64,000 bases of DNA from Danio rerio (lineage: Eukaryota; Chordata; Actinopteri; Cypriniformes; Danionidae): the NCBI RefSeq assembly GCF_049306965.1, contig NC_133184.1, forward strand, positions 1,904,501 to 1,968,500. Direction: 5' to 3'. The first letter of the stretch is position 1, and each line of letters opens with the position of its first letter. A program made the position numbers and the translations under genes. The notes beneath the pieces are model-generated. The model worked only from the letters and a program-made list of their open reading frames with translations, searched no databases and was not told the origin of the DNA. Positions 21,391-34,030 of this stretch are shown here, in pieces.

Positions 21391-22760
21391 ATATGCATAT
21401 AAGTACATCTGTAATTAATGTCTGTAATTGCATTGGTAATTACACTGTTGACCTTGCCTTACACCAGCGGTTCCTAAACTGGGTTGTGGGACAAAAAAGT
21501 CCAAAAGTCTAATCAGTTTTATTAAGCTATTAGATTTACCTCATATTTTCCTCATTTATCATATTTTCCACAACCCACAGAAGATAAAAATACTAGTTTA
21601 TAGTTGCATAAAAAATCAACAACATGCACATAAAAAGCCATTCGCCTTTTAATTATTTTTCATAGGATTGTATGTTAGATTAGATTTTATATGTTAGATT
21701 ATCAACACTGATTGATTTCATAGCACCAGGTTAAACTTGACATACATTAAGGATAAATGCAGGCCACAACTGAACATCCTAAACATTTGGTACAAATGCA
21801 TGAGCGAAGAAAAACGACATGCCTCAATGCCTTCCAGAATTTCCCTCCACAGCAAGTGACATCACTTGGGAGCAAGTCACATGCGTTTTCTACAGATTGT
21901 TCTGCCTTTTTAACACCCTGTAGCAGAGTTGACCAGAACACAGAGACACACTAAATGTGTTTTATTATTACTAAAATTACAAATAATACAGAAAATAGAT
22001 GCTTCATGCTAATGTTTATTAACTTATTAGAGTAAACACTCAAATAGATCAAAATTTAATAATTTTTTTGTTAATTGAAGACAGTCAAAACATATTTACA
22101 AGATATAAAATGTCCCTAAATATCCATATGGAAATTATTCTAGAGATAACCTCATGTTACTGTTTCATTAAAGATTTTGTTTTTGTAAAATTAAAGGATA
22201 GACCTTTGGGGACACACAATGACCCACAATTCTAGCATCCCCCATATATATATACACACTAGTGTGTGCAAGCTCATAGCTAGAAACTATTAGTCTTCAT
22301 TATTTTCAGGCTTGTGACAACTGTAGCATGATGCTGCACCCTAAATGGAGGCCATAATGTAATGTGATGATGTATGGAGACCTGCTAACATTAACACAAG
22401 CCACACTACTCCTTTCACGTGCTACACTAAAAAGAGAGAAATTGGTGGAAGGGCATTGCTCTTCAACTAAACATCACAAATGTGCCGTTTCAGCAGTGTT
22501 ACAGCAAATCCGGGAGACATGCCTGACCTTTTAGCATGACTTTATAGGAAGAGCAGGCCAGATATACAGCTTGCTGCTAAAAGACTCCATGCATGAAACC
22601 AGCTCCAGTATTTAACCATTGATTCTGAATGTTTTGGTTGACAAGATTCTGTCAGTGGGGATAAAGAAAGATTTGGGTTCTCAGTAATAACCGTTCATGG
22701 TTTATAGGAGTCAACCATTTATCCAGATTTCAGTGCAAAATCCCATAGTTCCACTAATAT
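21385..22760. other. Intergenic; hAT-like end at about 21,463
   Basis: No gene was recognised. CCAGCGGTTCCTAAACTGGG at about 21,463 resembles a hAT terminal repeat, but no partner end was found. The rest is AT-rich and unassigned. Confidence 0.4.
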
Positions 22761-22761
22761 G

Positions 22762-24352
22762 TGACCCTGAACCATAAAACCAATCATAAGTGTCAGTTTT
22801 TGGGAATTGAGATGTATGCCTTATCTGAAAGTGGATAAAATAAGCTTCCTGTTAATGGATATTTTGTTAGGATATGATGTATTTGTCAGAGATACATATT
22901 TGTGGCATCTGAATAGTTCAGAAAATCTAAATAATCACATTAAATGACCAAAATTGTAGTTGAATTGTTTTGAATTTGAATTTGTATTGAATTTTTTCAA
23001 TATTAAAATTGGGAAATGTACAAAGTTTCTTCATAGAACATGATATTTCCTTAATCATGTTCGTTTAATATATCATATTCCTTAATATATCTTAATTCCC
23101 AGTATCTATCATCAATGATGCATATTTAAATATATAGAATCTGAATGGTTCAAAAAATGCAAATAAATCACAATAAAATTACTAAATCAAATTTTCATCA
23201 AAGTGTATTAACAATTAAAATTTTAGTTTTCATATTTAAAATAGGGAACTTACAAAACTTCTTCATAGAACATGATTTTTCCTTAAGATATCATATTCCC
23301 TAATATATCATATTCATTATATCTTAATTGCCAATATTTATCATCAGAGATGCATATATTCTAATATGTGGAATCTGAACGCTTCAGAAAATTTAAATAA
23401 ATCACATTAAAATGACCAAATCAAGTTTTCATCAAGGTATACTATTAATTAGAAATTTATTTCTTATATTTAAAATAATAAATTTACAAAATCTCTTTTG
23501 AGAACATGATCTAATTTAACATGAATTTTTGGCATAAAAGAAAAATATGTATTTACAAAATTCAATTTACTTTTGGTTTTGACAAAAATGTACATGTGCA
23601 ACATAAGGCTCCAGGTCACACGTCTTTTCTTGATTGTTTTACTTGACATATATTATTATTTAAAAATTAAAAATGTTGTATGCTTAAAATAGGAAGTTTA
23701 CTAAGTTTCTTTATAAAATATGATATTTCCTTAATATAGCATTTCCCTAATTCCCAATATTTGTCAGAGATAGATATATTTGAGTATGTGGAATCTAAAT
23801 GGTTAAGAAAATGTAAATAAATCACATTAAAATGATCAGAATCAAGTTCTTACTTAAATATATTATTGATTAAAATTTGAATGTTTACATATTAAAATTA
23901 GGAAATTTGCATAAACTAAATGAAGTTTTCATCAAAGTATATTAATAATTAAACATATAGATTTCTTATATTCAAAATTGGAATTTTCAGAGTTTTTTCA
24001 TAGAACATAATATTTCCTTACAATATCATGTTCCCTTGATATATCATATTCCTTAATATATCTTAAATCAGAGATACATATATTTTAATAAATGGAATGG
24101 TTCAGAAAATGTAAATAAAATACATAAAAATGACCAAGTTTTCATCCAAGTATATTGTTAATTAAAAATTGAGTTTTCATATATTTAAAATAGGAAATTT
24201 ACAGTTTCTTCACATTCTTCATTTCCTTAATATTTCCATAAAACGTTGGCACAAGATCAAAATCTATATTTTTGACTTGTACCATGTATTTTTGGTTTTG
24301 ACAAAAATATACCTGTGCAAGACCTGTGGTTTTGTGGTCTAGGGTCACATAC
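22762..24352. mobile_element. Inverted-repeat DNA element with internally amplified ~234 bp units
   Basis: The left end GTGACCCTGAACCATAAAAC and the right end TTGTGGTCTAGGGTCACA are inverse copies of the terminal repeat of a very common fish element. An extra right-end-like sequence (CCAGGTCACAC) occurs at about 23,612. Inside, a unit containing AATCACATTAAAATGACCAA recurs near 22,936, 23,169, 23,403, 23,823 and 24,121, with spacing of about 233, 234, 420 and 298 bp. No coding frame is present. Confidence 0.7.
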
Positions 24353-25257
24353 ATCAACACAGTATAATATTTTATTGAAAGAAATGTCAAGCCTGCCATT
24401 TGTTATCACAATTTTAATTCTGTCAGGTTTAATCTCTCCATCCGATGCCTGGAATACAGTGTTGCAGTCCTCAATACATGTCACCACATTTGCTCTGAGA
24501 GAATTACTGCTAATCACATCACCGCCTTGAAGACTAAACAGTTGATTTGGGCACTCTGGAAAAGAGGCTGCATAATGAACTGACACACATAGAGAGATGC
24601 TTACATTCTGCAGTCGGTTCAGGTGTTAAATTATTATTTATAATAACAGTTGAATACTATTTTTATAATGTTAACACAAAGTGCACAATGATTGACTTGG
24701 GTTGGGTAACTTAAGGCAGCAATAATAAACTCAGATGTCAGTGTGTGGATTTTTCTATATTCACTTTAGTTATAGACTACTCAACATAAATATCCATCAA
24801 TTTAAAACCACTTTAGAAGTATTAAAGCAATATATAAATTAATCAAAAGCTGAAAATACTTCAATGATCACTTAATAACACGAATAAATAAACGTGTTTC
24901 CATGATAAAAACCCACACCATAGTAACATTTGAATGAACTGCTCTTTTAATTTAGCTCCTGGCACTTTAATTTGGACAGTGAGAGCAATGTGTGGTTACA
25001 AAGCAAATGGGGGAGTTGGTGAAACTCAGTGCCAGGTCTTCATTCACATATTCTGGAGGCAGGATCTCATTCAGGATCACAACGCCATATATTACAATCC
25101 TTGATAATTGCCCAGGTACTTGTTGACTTGAAACTCCTCCAGTTCAGAGCGTTGTTTGCTGAAAACTTTGTGTGTCTCAGTACTGGTCAATCAGCATCTC
25201 TGCCGCCTGCAGAAAATAGTGAAAAGTATTAAAAACAAATAAATACATAATTTAAGT
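24353..25257. other. Intergenic with an unexplained minus-strand open frame
   Basis: The minus-strand frame ending at 24,257 and starting at 24,586 (109 codons) includes ANVVTCIEDCNTVFQASDGE and has protein-like composition in its first ~60 residues. Its last part overlaps the adjacent DNA element. No domain was recognised. It may be a fragment of an old coding sequence. Nothing else is assigned. Confidence 0.3.
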
Positions 25258-25869
25258 ACACTGTAAGAAAAATTATATGATCAATTAGTCTCGACAACTT
25301 GTTTTTAGTTCATTGTAACTTATTAAACTAAGTTAATCAAGTTCTAAGTTAATTCTATAAGTTAAGCAAGCTATTTTAAGTCAGTTTAACATAATAAAAG
25401 TTCAATGGACTGGTAAGATTATTTTGATTCAACACATTTAAGGCAACAAGGATTTTTTAACATTGTAAGTTATATAACATTTAAACAACAACACTTTGTT
25501 TTTTAAAGACATTATTTTGTATTTTCAACCCGTTTGGTGTTTATAAACAAACCTACTGTACTTGAGAGAAACGTTGTGAACTCTCACAGAGATCTATGCA
25601 TACATGTTGTTATAATTGTTGGGCAAAAATTTGGGAAAGTTGGTTTTACATTAGCACATTCAGACGTTCTCCTTAATATTGTAATCTCTGAAAAGTGTTA
25701 TTTTCAAATTACAAATAGTGGAATCATATTGTCAACCAATGACTAGTACAACAGTGTATACAGTCAATTAAATAGTGCTAATGTTGTTCTGAAGTCAAAC
25801 TTGCATGCTATTTCAGACCCAATATTTAAAGTAGAATGCACTCAAAAAAAAATAATAATAAATCAAAAA

Positions 25870-25962
<93 letters not shown>

Positions 25963-26145
25963 GTGCTTGTTCAAAGTACTTCAATAAAATAAGCTGAATC
26001 AGCACAATACTTGAGATTCATTGGGACAACTTAATTTTTTATGTTAAATTTACTTAAATTTGTTTAAAGTTTTAAGTTAATTTAATCGATTTGTGTTGGG
26101 ACAACATTAATAAATTGTGTGGAACCCTGCATTTTTACAGTGTGT
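25258..26145. repeat. CACTGTA-type MITE around a (TA)n tract
   Basis: The left edge CACTGTAAGAAAAATTATAT and the right edge AACCCTGCATTTTTACAGTG are inverse at their tips (CACTGTA/ACAGTG), with interior phrases AAGTTCAATGGACTGGTAAG and AGGCAACAAGGATTTTTTAA. The same family occurs at 44,686-45,930 and a relative at 27,950-28,130. It is non-coding and appears mixed with the inverted repeat at 25,630-26,490. Confidence 0.5.
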
Positions 26146-26490
26146 GATAAACAATATAGGGAGCGTGCCACGATTGCCACTTTAAAAAATGTACGAATAT
26201 GAAACCAACTTTTTCTCAATTAACTTAAACATCTCCTGAGTGATGGTTGAGATGAGAGTCCTATGTTTCCGTGAATGAGGTAAAGTTGGTTTTATATTTG
26301 CACATTTGTTCAGTCACAACTTGTGACGTGCGCCCCGCTACTTTGAATACTGGGTCTGAATTGCATGACTTTAAAACAACTCTGAACAGTGATGTACTTG
26401 CTAGTGTTAATATAATTTCCCAATTTAGAATATGCAAATATTATTAAGGAGAACGTCTGAACGTGTGAATATAAAGCCAACTTTACCTCA
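25630..26490. repeat. Long imperfect inverted repeat
   Basis: The left arm AGTTGGTTTTACATTAGCAC then ATTCAGACGTTCTCCTTAAT pairs with the right arm ATTAAGGAGAACGTCTGAAC then AAAGCCAACTTTACC. Both arms also share, in inverse, TTCAGACCCAATATTTAAAG / CTTTGAATACTGGGTCTGAA. Between the arms lie MITE and (TA)n sequence. It is probably a palindromic DNA element later invaded by another. Confidence 0.6.
25879..25945. repeat. (TA)n microsatellite flanked by A and T runs
   Basis: Poly(A), about 33 TA copies, then poly(T), which can fold back on itself. Confidence 0.95.
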
Positions 26491-27945
26491 GTGTCCGCGT
26501 GCAGTATACATTGACTACATTTAAACCTGTAGTTCGGCAGCCGTGTAAGCCTCACTATAGCGTTTCTATCATAATGCACTTGAAAAGAACCTTGAAGCAT
26601 GTCCGAGGTTAATCGGGTGTTGACATGATGATCCAAAATGCTTCTCGTCAGTCTCTCCCGGGCGCCTCCGGGCTAAGACGGGGCCGCAGTTTCCCTCTGA
26701 TCCTGACAGTAGTTGGCCGTGAAAGTCATAAAGTTCCCACCTGGGTAACAGTTGAAGAACGAGGTCATTACGTCTCTTAAAGCGCCACTTTAAACGGTGA
26801 ATGATAGCTCGCGTCGCTTGTCTTCATTACTTACTGTACTTTCTGGCTCAACATGTAAATATTGCCTACAACAAACGAGGGGAGGGGCTTGTTTTTACTC
26901 TGACCAATCGAGATCGACCCATATGCCGGCTGGCCTCCGGTGGTGCTCCGTTTATATCGTTATATGTACATGCCTGTAAGTATAAATGGGTCTGATTTAA
27001 ATTGTGGATTTATATACCTCCCTCGCCCTAAGATCTCTGAGAAGTGATTTGCTTTTGCTTTGCAGGACTGTCAGGGCCCTCAAATTCACAGGCTATTAAC
27101 AATAAGGCTCATTATTCAACTAAAACGCACGAATGGCTCTCCACACAGGGGGGTATTGTTGATATATTTATTTTTCTAGACCACACTGAGATCTACCTAG
27201 ATAATCTAAATTAATCTAATAGCCGAACTGATGTTTTGTTTTGATATTTTTTGTGCATTGTGATATAAAATAAAGATTGTAAACGCTTTTCTCGTCATTA
27301 TTGCGCGTGATGAATTGAGTGCTCGGTTCTGCGGTTTTTGTCCCCTTTTGAGCTGAAGATAGACGCAGCGCATCTGGCTTCTCCCCTCGGAAGACTCGGA
27401 ACTGCTGTCGAGGAAAATTGTGCACAATCAGTGATTGATGACCTTAAGCTACCAAATACCCATGACAACTGCAGCACTCAAACTACGACTTGCACTTATT
27501 TTCTGTAACGTGCTATTGAACGCTTTTATTTGGAGCCAAAAGAACAGAGTGAAAAAAAAACTAGTGTTTTGAAATTGACGTCGTGTTTGTGAATAAGTTT
27601 CGCATATGAGGATATGAAGACTTGTGTTTTAGACCACGATAGACAGCCTCTCCTGTGTCTGCTAGTCAAATCCAATAGGCCTGTTTGTGATTCTGTTTGT
27701 CATTCTGATATGAAAAAGGATTACCCAAAGTAAGACACATCTGGAGCTCTTTAATCTTTGTAGTATGATTATGCATTTAAGATCTTAGAATATTATCAGT
27801 TCGCAGCTACAAAGCTGAATAACTGTGGCCAGATTTAAACAAAATAAGAGAAAATAAAAACATATTTCTGCATATTCATTAAAGATTTTATTTATTTGAC
27901 TTAATTATTTGATTTATTTACAATAATTAGGGTGTACGCGGTGTT
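26491..27945. other. Intergenic, short GC-rich patch at 26,640-26,960
   Basis: Mostly unique sequence. The GC-rich patch holds a 31-codon minus-strand frame (26,673-26,768, start MTSFFNCYPGGNFM) of unknown meaning. No known gene was recognised. Confidence 0.35.
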
Positions 27946-27949
27946 ATTA

Positions 27950-28130
27950 CACTGAAAAAAAAATTCAAAGATGATTCCCTGGGTTTACTCTTTTTTTTTT
28001 ACGTTAAGTGGTTGTAAACTATTTATTTGGGCTGAATTTAAACAACCAAATTAAGTTGAACAGTATTATTAATTATTTTTTTTTGTTTAAATTCAACATA
28101 AATAAATTGTTTGCAACAGTTCTGCATGCA
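27950..28130. repeat. Small MITE-like repeat
   Basis: The left part TTTAAACAACCAAATTAAGT and right part TTGTTTAAATTCAACATAAA contain inverse A/T-rich phrases. The start ACACTGAAAAAAAA resembles the CACTGTA-type elements elsewhere in the window. Confidence 0.4.
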
Positions 28131-29833
28131 ACACTTCTGATTATTATCCATAATATATAAGCAAAAGGATGTAACTCGGTTTTGTTTTGGCCATTGTGGT
28201 CGTGTCATTGGCCAATGTCCTCGTTATCCAACTATTTCTTAACTGAAACAAGAGCCAATTCAATGTTAACTTAATATTAAACAGTTATCACTACATTATT
28301 TACCAATATGTGGCTCTTTTTGGATTCTCGGAAGATGTAGAAATTAAAAATGCCAAACACAAAATATGTTGGGATCATTGATAATTTTTACGCCCCTCAA
28401 AATGGTCTCAGATAGCAGTGCGACATTTTAAAGTTTGATCAATACCTGCTTTAATATGTACATACAAATAATGAACTAAAAACTGCACGAATTATTAAAG
28501 AAAAGCCTTGTATCAGAAAGTAATTAGCACAACCAGCAATTATTTATAATGATTTTTTAAAACATATATTGTTCCGAGGACTGGAACGAATAGTGTAGTG
28601 GTACATTTAATAATAAGAGGGCTTAATTTTACATTTCAGCAGTCATTCCCCTCATTTAAAGATCGTTGCTTCAGTGTTTTGGATATGTTTTCAGTTCCCA
28701 GTCGACGTATTTATTTTTTTCTATTTAAGTGTAGTGGATTAAAGTGTATTAAAAAGGTGGACATTTTATTTAGATCACAGATTGTGAAAAATATACGTCC
28801 TTACCCTTAGTGATTGAACCCTCTGCAGCTTTTTGGCAGTGTGTCTTTGCAGTTTTGAGTTCTCTCTCATCCATGCCATGATTGCAGAGTGTGTTGTCAC
28901 AGTCTCTCTCTCTCTCAGGACAAAGTTTGGCCTCTTGCAGTTTGAAATGTGTTTCCACAGTTGAGAAAGCAAAAAGCTTTGTTCATAAGGAGCTGGAATC
29001 AGTAGCGAGACTGAAAGCGACGAGTTTTTGATTAATGAGCTTTGAAATGCCTCGCTAGGGGGAAGCCGGGAAAGAGCCTATTCTGTTAGAGACGGCTTGC
29101 CAGTGCTTACAAAGGCAGTGACGCTTTAGGCTATTCATTACCACTTATAAGGTGCATTTTAAAATACGCAGACCTATATGTATTAATGCTCGCGCGACGG
29201 TGCAGGTTAATGTTATATCAAACTGTTTAGAAGACGAAACACTTGCTGTGGGCCTTATGATGTATCAGAATTTCTATTGAGAGTCTATTAACAAGATTTG
29301 CAATGCTTTAATTTTAAAATGTAGGCTACAAAAATGGCTCTGGATTTGCAAACGGTGCCAATTCAGCAATTTCCGACATCATATTAAAGTTTTGTCATTA
29401 ATACGTAACAAAAATTTGACTTTAGGAATGTGTAGTCTATATGTGAAACCCAAATATTCAATACTAAAATCTCTGCTAAATTGCCTGTTTATGAATTGTG
29501 TGGTTATGCAGATAATTTCAAATGACCAAAATAAAAACGATAGCAATGTCTTGTGGTTTGCTATTGTGTTTTGTGAACAGCCGTCATACGGGCACGCGCA
29601 CATTCGCGCGCATCTGGATGGGGGTGAGCGCGAAGGTGCCTCCTTTGTTTACTATCCTTATGTTTCCAAAATGGCGCCTCCGCCTTGTGAGTTGGGCGAT
29701 ATCCAAGTTGGATATCTATTAATTTCCACGCCCAGTATGAAGATTTTAATTAATTTATGGTCAATATGAGATTGAAACTCGTGAATGAATATACTGATGT
29801 AGAATTCGCAATTTCACGTGTTTAGCGTAAGCA
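28131..29833. other. Intergenic downstream of hoxd3a, no gene recognised
   Basis: Repeat-poor sequence. A GC-richer part at 29,570-29,700 contains CCAAAATGGCGCC, which resembles a YY1 site. The open frames on both strands overlap and show no domain. No homeobox signature of a hoxd1 remnant was seen. Confidence 0.4.
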
Positions 29834-30672
29834 CTTTATTTACAAAATGTTCAACACAATAAAATATAACATTTCCATATCGTTACCATTTCATCCTTTT
29901 ATGCATGGACAGTGCAACTTGCAAAATAGCATTTATAATGAACATAAGGATGTGTCGTTAGGTGCTGGTGCTGTAAGCAACATGATAACCATTGCCAAAT
30001 TCCCAAGTATAATAATTACAATTTCAAAATTCTAGTTAGTTCTTCATTTTCACAATATTTTATTACTGAATGAAGAAGGGAATACACCAATCTCACATTA
30101 TTACCTTGTTTGCACCAGTTCAAAGAAATGCCTTCTGCTCCAAAATAAATTCTACACCTGCTATATAAATAATATACATGAGAATATAAATAATGTGCGT
30201 TAATTAAAACGATAAATAATAAATATAATACTCAGTCATTATAAATGCTTGTCATACAATCTTGGTGGAAAATAAATAATGGTATGGCGAAAAACCCGTG
30301 AGTAACAGACGACGCGATGGTTTTTAATCCTCTACAAAAACCCACCTCTATAAAGACGAATGTCTATACGGTCAAATCTACAGAACTTACCTTCAAGTAT
30401 AATACGTCATGGAAATTGCCCTCATTATTGCCGATTCGGTTCTTTGGAGAACCCGGCAACAAACAACCTTGTGTGTGTCTTCAACAGTCAAAGAGAAATG
30501 GACCACAGCTATTATTATTAAAAAATAATTACAATCATAGCAGTAATAGTAATATCAATAATAATACAGGATAATACGTTATGTTTCTCTCCGAGTGTAG
30601 TTTTTATAAATTAGTTTAGCTAGTGAGGTAATACAAAAAGCGACCCTTCGCTTGAGCACACAGATGGGATCC
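29834..30672 (-). other. hoxd3a: Probable hoxd3a 3' untranslated region
   Basis: The sequence after the hoxd3a stop codon is AT-rich and non-coding. A poly(A) signal AATAAA on the minus strand (plus TTTATT, 29,834-29,839) lies 840 bp downstream of the stop, a reasonable 3' UTR length. Other TTTATT copies occur closer, so the true end is uncertain. Confidence 0.4.
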
Positions 30673-32077
30673 TTACAGGTGCGTGAGTTTGGGCGCATCC
30701 TGCAGCCTTCCCTGAGACGCATGATGAGAGCTGAGGTCTGTGTATGTGGGGTGGGGGTCACACGGTCCGTGGTGGTGGTTACCCGGAATCTGAGCGGCAC
30801 AGCTGTAGTCCACACTAGCGGATGAGGGATGGGGAAGATGACCGAGGTTGAACATGGGGCCGGAGGCTGGCATTGAATCAACGAAGTTTCCCCCGACGTA
30901 CACGGGGCTACTTTGTAAATTAGCATTAGCAAAGCTACCGTTCCCCTGCATGCTGTGGTGGTCGTACTCTGTTCCCGGGTACCTTTTCTGCTGCGGTATG
31001 CAGCCGCCCAATGGCGCCGTGTATGCCGCCAAGCCGTATATATTCTGCTGCGGCTTGGCGAATGACGGAGGCGACGGCGCGTCGTAGCTGAGGCTGTTTA
31101 CGTTCGGAAGCTGACCAGAATATCCAATGTGATTCGAGCCACTTAACGGCGGGCTCCTGTCCGGAGAGTGTCCTAAGGGAGAGTGCATTATGCCTTTAGA
31201 TTTCTGATCTTTTTTGTACTTCATCCTTCTGTTTTGAAACCAGATCTTTATTTGGCGCTCGGTGAGGTTGAGCAGATTGGCCATCTCCACTCTTCTGGGG
31301 CGACACAGGTAGCGGTTGAAATGAAACTCCTTCTCCAGCTCGACTAGCTGGGCGCTGGTGTAGGCAGTGCGCACTCGTTTCGACGCAGGGCCAGGCGGAC
31401 TCTTGTCATCGCAGGTTTCTCCTGAACACAAAGAGCAGAAATGTGCAATGGATTAATTGTGTTACACAGCCTATTACATCACTTAAAGGCCAAAGCGAGA
31501 CAGCCTACTGTAAACAAAAGGAACTGGGTCATAATGATAGTAGCTGTCTCCGACTGTAGTTATTCATCTTATACTGGGTAGATAAAACTATTCTCTCCAG
31601 CCGCGCACACACACTCACTCAAGCAAAGCCCATACCTGCTGCTGGGCAGTTGGTGCTTTTCTGCTTTGCATTTTGGCGGGTCTCTTTCATCCAGGGGAAA
31701 ATTTGCTTGGAGATGACTGGGGTGGCAGTGCTGGATCCATTAGAGCTGGGGGATTTCTTTTTTTGTGTGGAGTTAGTGCTGGGGCTGGGAGAGCTGGCCG
31801 CTAATGGAGCAGCCTGCTGCTGCTCACTGATACTCTCTGGCTGACTGTTGCCCTGACTGGCACTTGGTCGCATACAACTGCCATTGATGTCTCCGTTTTT
31901 ATGGGTTGCTTGCCGGACTGATGTAGTTTGAATTGGACAAATTGGGCTTTGATAGTCATTCTCTATACTGGAGGATGAGAAGCCCTGGTGTGTTGGACCG
32001 TACGTGTAGGAGTCAGATTTAGGGTACGAATATCCTCCGAAAAGTCCAGCATTGTCATAATAAGTGGCTTTCTGCAT
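30673..32077 (-). CDS. hoxd3a: Hoxd3a homeodomain transcription factor
   Basis: A nuclear DNA-binding patterning factor of Hox group 3, acting in hindbrain and pharyngeal axial identity. Two coding exons: 32,077-31,636 and 31,421-30,673, with a 214 bp phase-1 intron (donor GTATGG, acceptor TTCAG). The joined frame is 396 residues, a normal length for the family. Exon 1 starts [20 protein letters not shown], typical of group 3, and carries the Pbx-contact hexapeptide IFPWMKE. Exon 2 begins [11 protein letters not shown] and has the homeodomain at about residues 161-220 with [14 protein letters not shown] in helix 3. The C terminus ends KLTHL as in other Hox3 proteins. The long serine/proline-rich tail is also characteristic. 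An acceptor-like site at 32,178 suggests an upstream non-coding exon. The next Hox gene upstream is hoxd4a, 10.6 kb away on the same strand. Group 3 is certain; the D/a assignment follows from the neighbours. Confidence 0.97.
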
Positions 32078-32099
32078 TGCGAAGGTTCAAACTTAGAGA

Positions 32100-32190
32100 T
32101 CCTGTGAACTCCTGTCCAATAGCATGGACTTGTGAATCACGTGATTGGAGCTTCCCACAGATTTTCTGTCCTTTGACCTGCTAAGAAAAT
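32100..32190 (-). promoter_or_regulatory. hoxd3a: hoxd3a proximal region: CCAAT, CACGTG and a candidate 3' splice site
   Basis: The palindromic E-box in AATCACGTGATT (CACGTG at 32,138-32,143) is 61 bp upstream of the start codon, with ATTGG boxes at 32,144-32,148 and, inverted, at about 32,116. On the minus strand TTATTTTCTTAGCAG ends at 32,178 and is a good splice acceptor, fitting Hox3 genes, which often splice a distant non-coding exon onto the ATG exon. Confidence 0.5.
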
Positions 32191-33690
32191 AAGCCAGTTT
32201 TAGTAAAGATTGCATTGACCTTGAAACAATCATGGATACGAGATCACAAAGAATGAGACCTCATATTTAAATAATAAAAACCTCCATAAATGCATACACC
32301 ACTATGCCTTTTTGCAAATCTAAACATCATGTAAATGGATCCCACTGCAAATTAAATCATGGCCTCTTCACCATTCAAATATCAGATGAACAAAGATTTC
32401 TCCCAATTCTGCAATTACTGGTGTCAGATGTTAAGCTTGATTCCATTTCTCCTCCTTATATTGAGGATTTCATGAATATTGCTTAACAAATTATATTTTC
32501 ATAATGCATTACACCACAGATGGCAAAGTTATAGGAAAATAGTAGTTGTATTTATTGTCCTTTGTTTCCTTAGCTAGGCTATTCATCTCAAACTCTTCTT
32601 TTGTCATCTTGTGTCTTTAGACCAACATAACATATGGCCTCCCACCTCTGCGTAAATCAAGTTGGAAAATGGACAGATTGAACATAGTTTTGCACCATTG
32701 TGTTTGTTTAATATTTTTCTAAAAATAAAAAGATAAACTTTTACAACACACAAAAAACCTTCACACTTCACCACATCTTAACCATAGAAAATGTAATGTT
32801 GTGTGCAGCCACCTTTCATCAATGGCCTTTCCCTCTCTCTCTCTCTTACTCTTGACAAGCCAAACCCCTTCATCTTTTCACTTTCAGAACTTTAGGCAAG
32901 AATGCAACACGATGGTTAAAGTTTAACTTGTGCTAAAAGTACCCCATTGAGTGAAACTAGACGGCAACAGAAGGAGAATCAGCATTTCTCTTCAAACAAT
33001 ATCCCTTTCTTTTCTCACTCGTTGCTCTCTACGAGACAATTTGGGGGGTTTTCTGGGCTTTCAAATTTCGCTCGAGCAAGCATTAATTTGATATCACTAT
33101 ATAGGTATATTTTAAGGAAATATCTCTCAACCTTAACGTAAAAAAACAATAAGTCGCTGTTTACCCCTAATTTATACATTTGAAAACATTTAGTAGGAAG
33201 TATTCAATGTCATAGCATCATTTGACCAGATCACAACAATAAAGTAGATCGTGTGATGTATGAGACTTGTTTTTTTAAATTATACAACTTAATCACAAGA
33301 AGAAAGTGAATAAAATCTTAAAAATATTTGTAAGCAAATGCCATGAGCATATTTTGTGCTCTCTGTAATTTCACACCTGATAAATGTGGACAATTATTAT
33401 TATTATTATTATTATTTTGTTCTATACTATTGGTTAATTCTCTATTTGATGCCTCAGTCGGTCTTAAATAAAATAATAATAATAATTGCTTATTAATTTG
33501 TGTTATTATGACATGGTTATTATTTAAGCGTTGGACTAGTTTCCCACCAAAGGGCCGACGTGAGTTGCAGGTGTGGTTTGGTTGGTATACCAAAGTCCTA
33601 ACCTGAATATAATATAATTACATCACTTCAAAGTCTTTCTTCCTTTCTTTCCTTCTTTCTATAGTCATATTCTAAACATAGTTTTTTTTT
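32191..33690. other. hoxd3a-hoxd4a intergenic, nothing specific
   Basis: AT-rich, repeat-poor, with a short (TTA)n at 33,392-33,417. No gene. Confidence 0.4.
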
Positions 33691-33699
33691 TACCCTAGT

Positions 33700-34030
33700 G
33701 ACTGTAGCCCGTGCTCAATACAGTAGTTATTAGACGGCCTGAAGCTCCGCACGATACATATCAATGCACCTGTCATTGTGGAGCCCGACAAAATTTATGA
33801 CTGGCCATACTACAGCCGTAAATGCCTCACAGAGGGGCGAGAAGAAAAGCACTCCTCAAGACTTGGTACCGTCAGAGGGGTAAAACTCTAAGCGTAGGAG
33901 GAAGGCTGGGGGCAAGAATGTCCCGCTAAAGCCAGAGCCTACAGCCCGCCAGTATAAATCCAGCCACTGCCGTAATTCACACACTGTTGTCTTGAACGGT
34001 CTTTAACTACTTTGTAATGGGACTCCCTTT
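33700..34030. promoter_or_regulatory. Candidate conserved regulatory block between hoxd3a and hoxd4a
   Basis: A GC-balanced island in AT-rich sequence, with Hox/Cdx-type cores ATTTATGACTGG (about 33,793) and CCAGTATAAATCC (about 33,950). It could be an enhancer or a non-coding 5' exon of hoxd3a. Only composition and motifs support this. Confidence 0.35.

Noticed and set aside
29392-29769. 125-codon plus-strand open frame downstream of hoxd3a as a hoxd1 relic
   Set aside because: No homeodomain or Hox1-like N terminus in any frame; wrong strand for the cluster.
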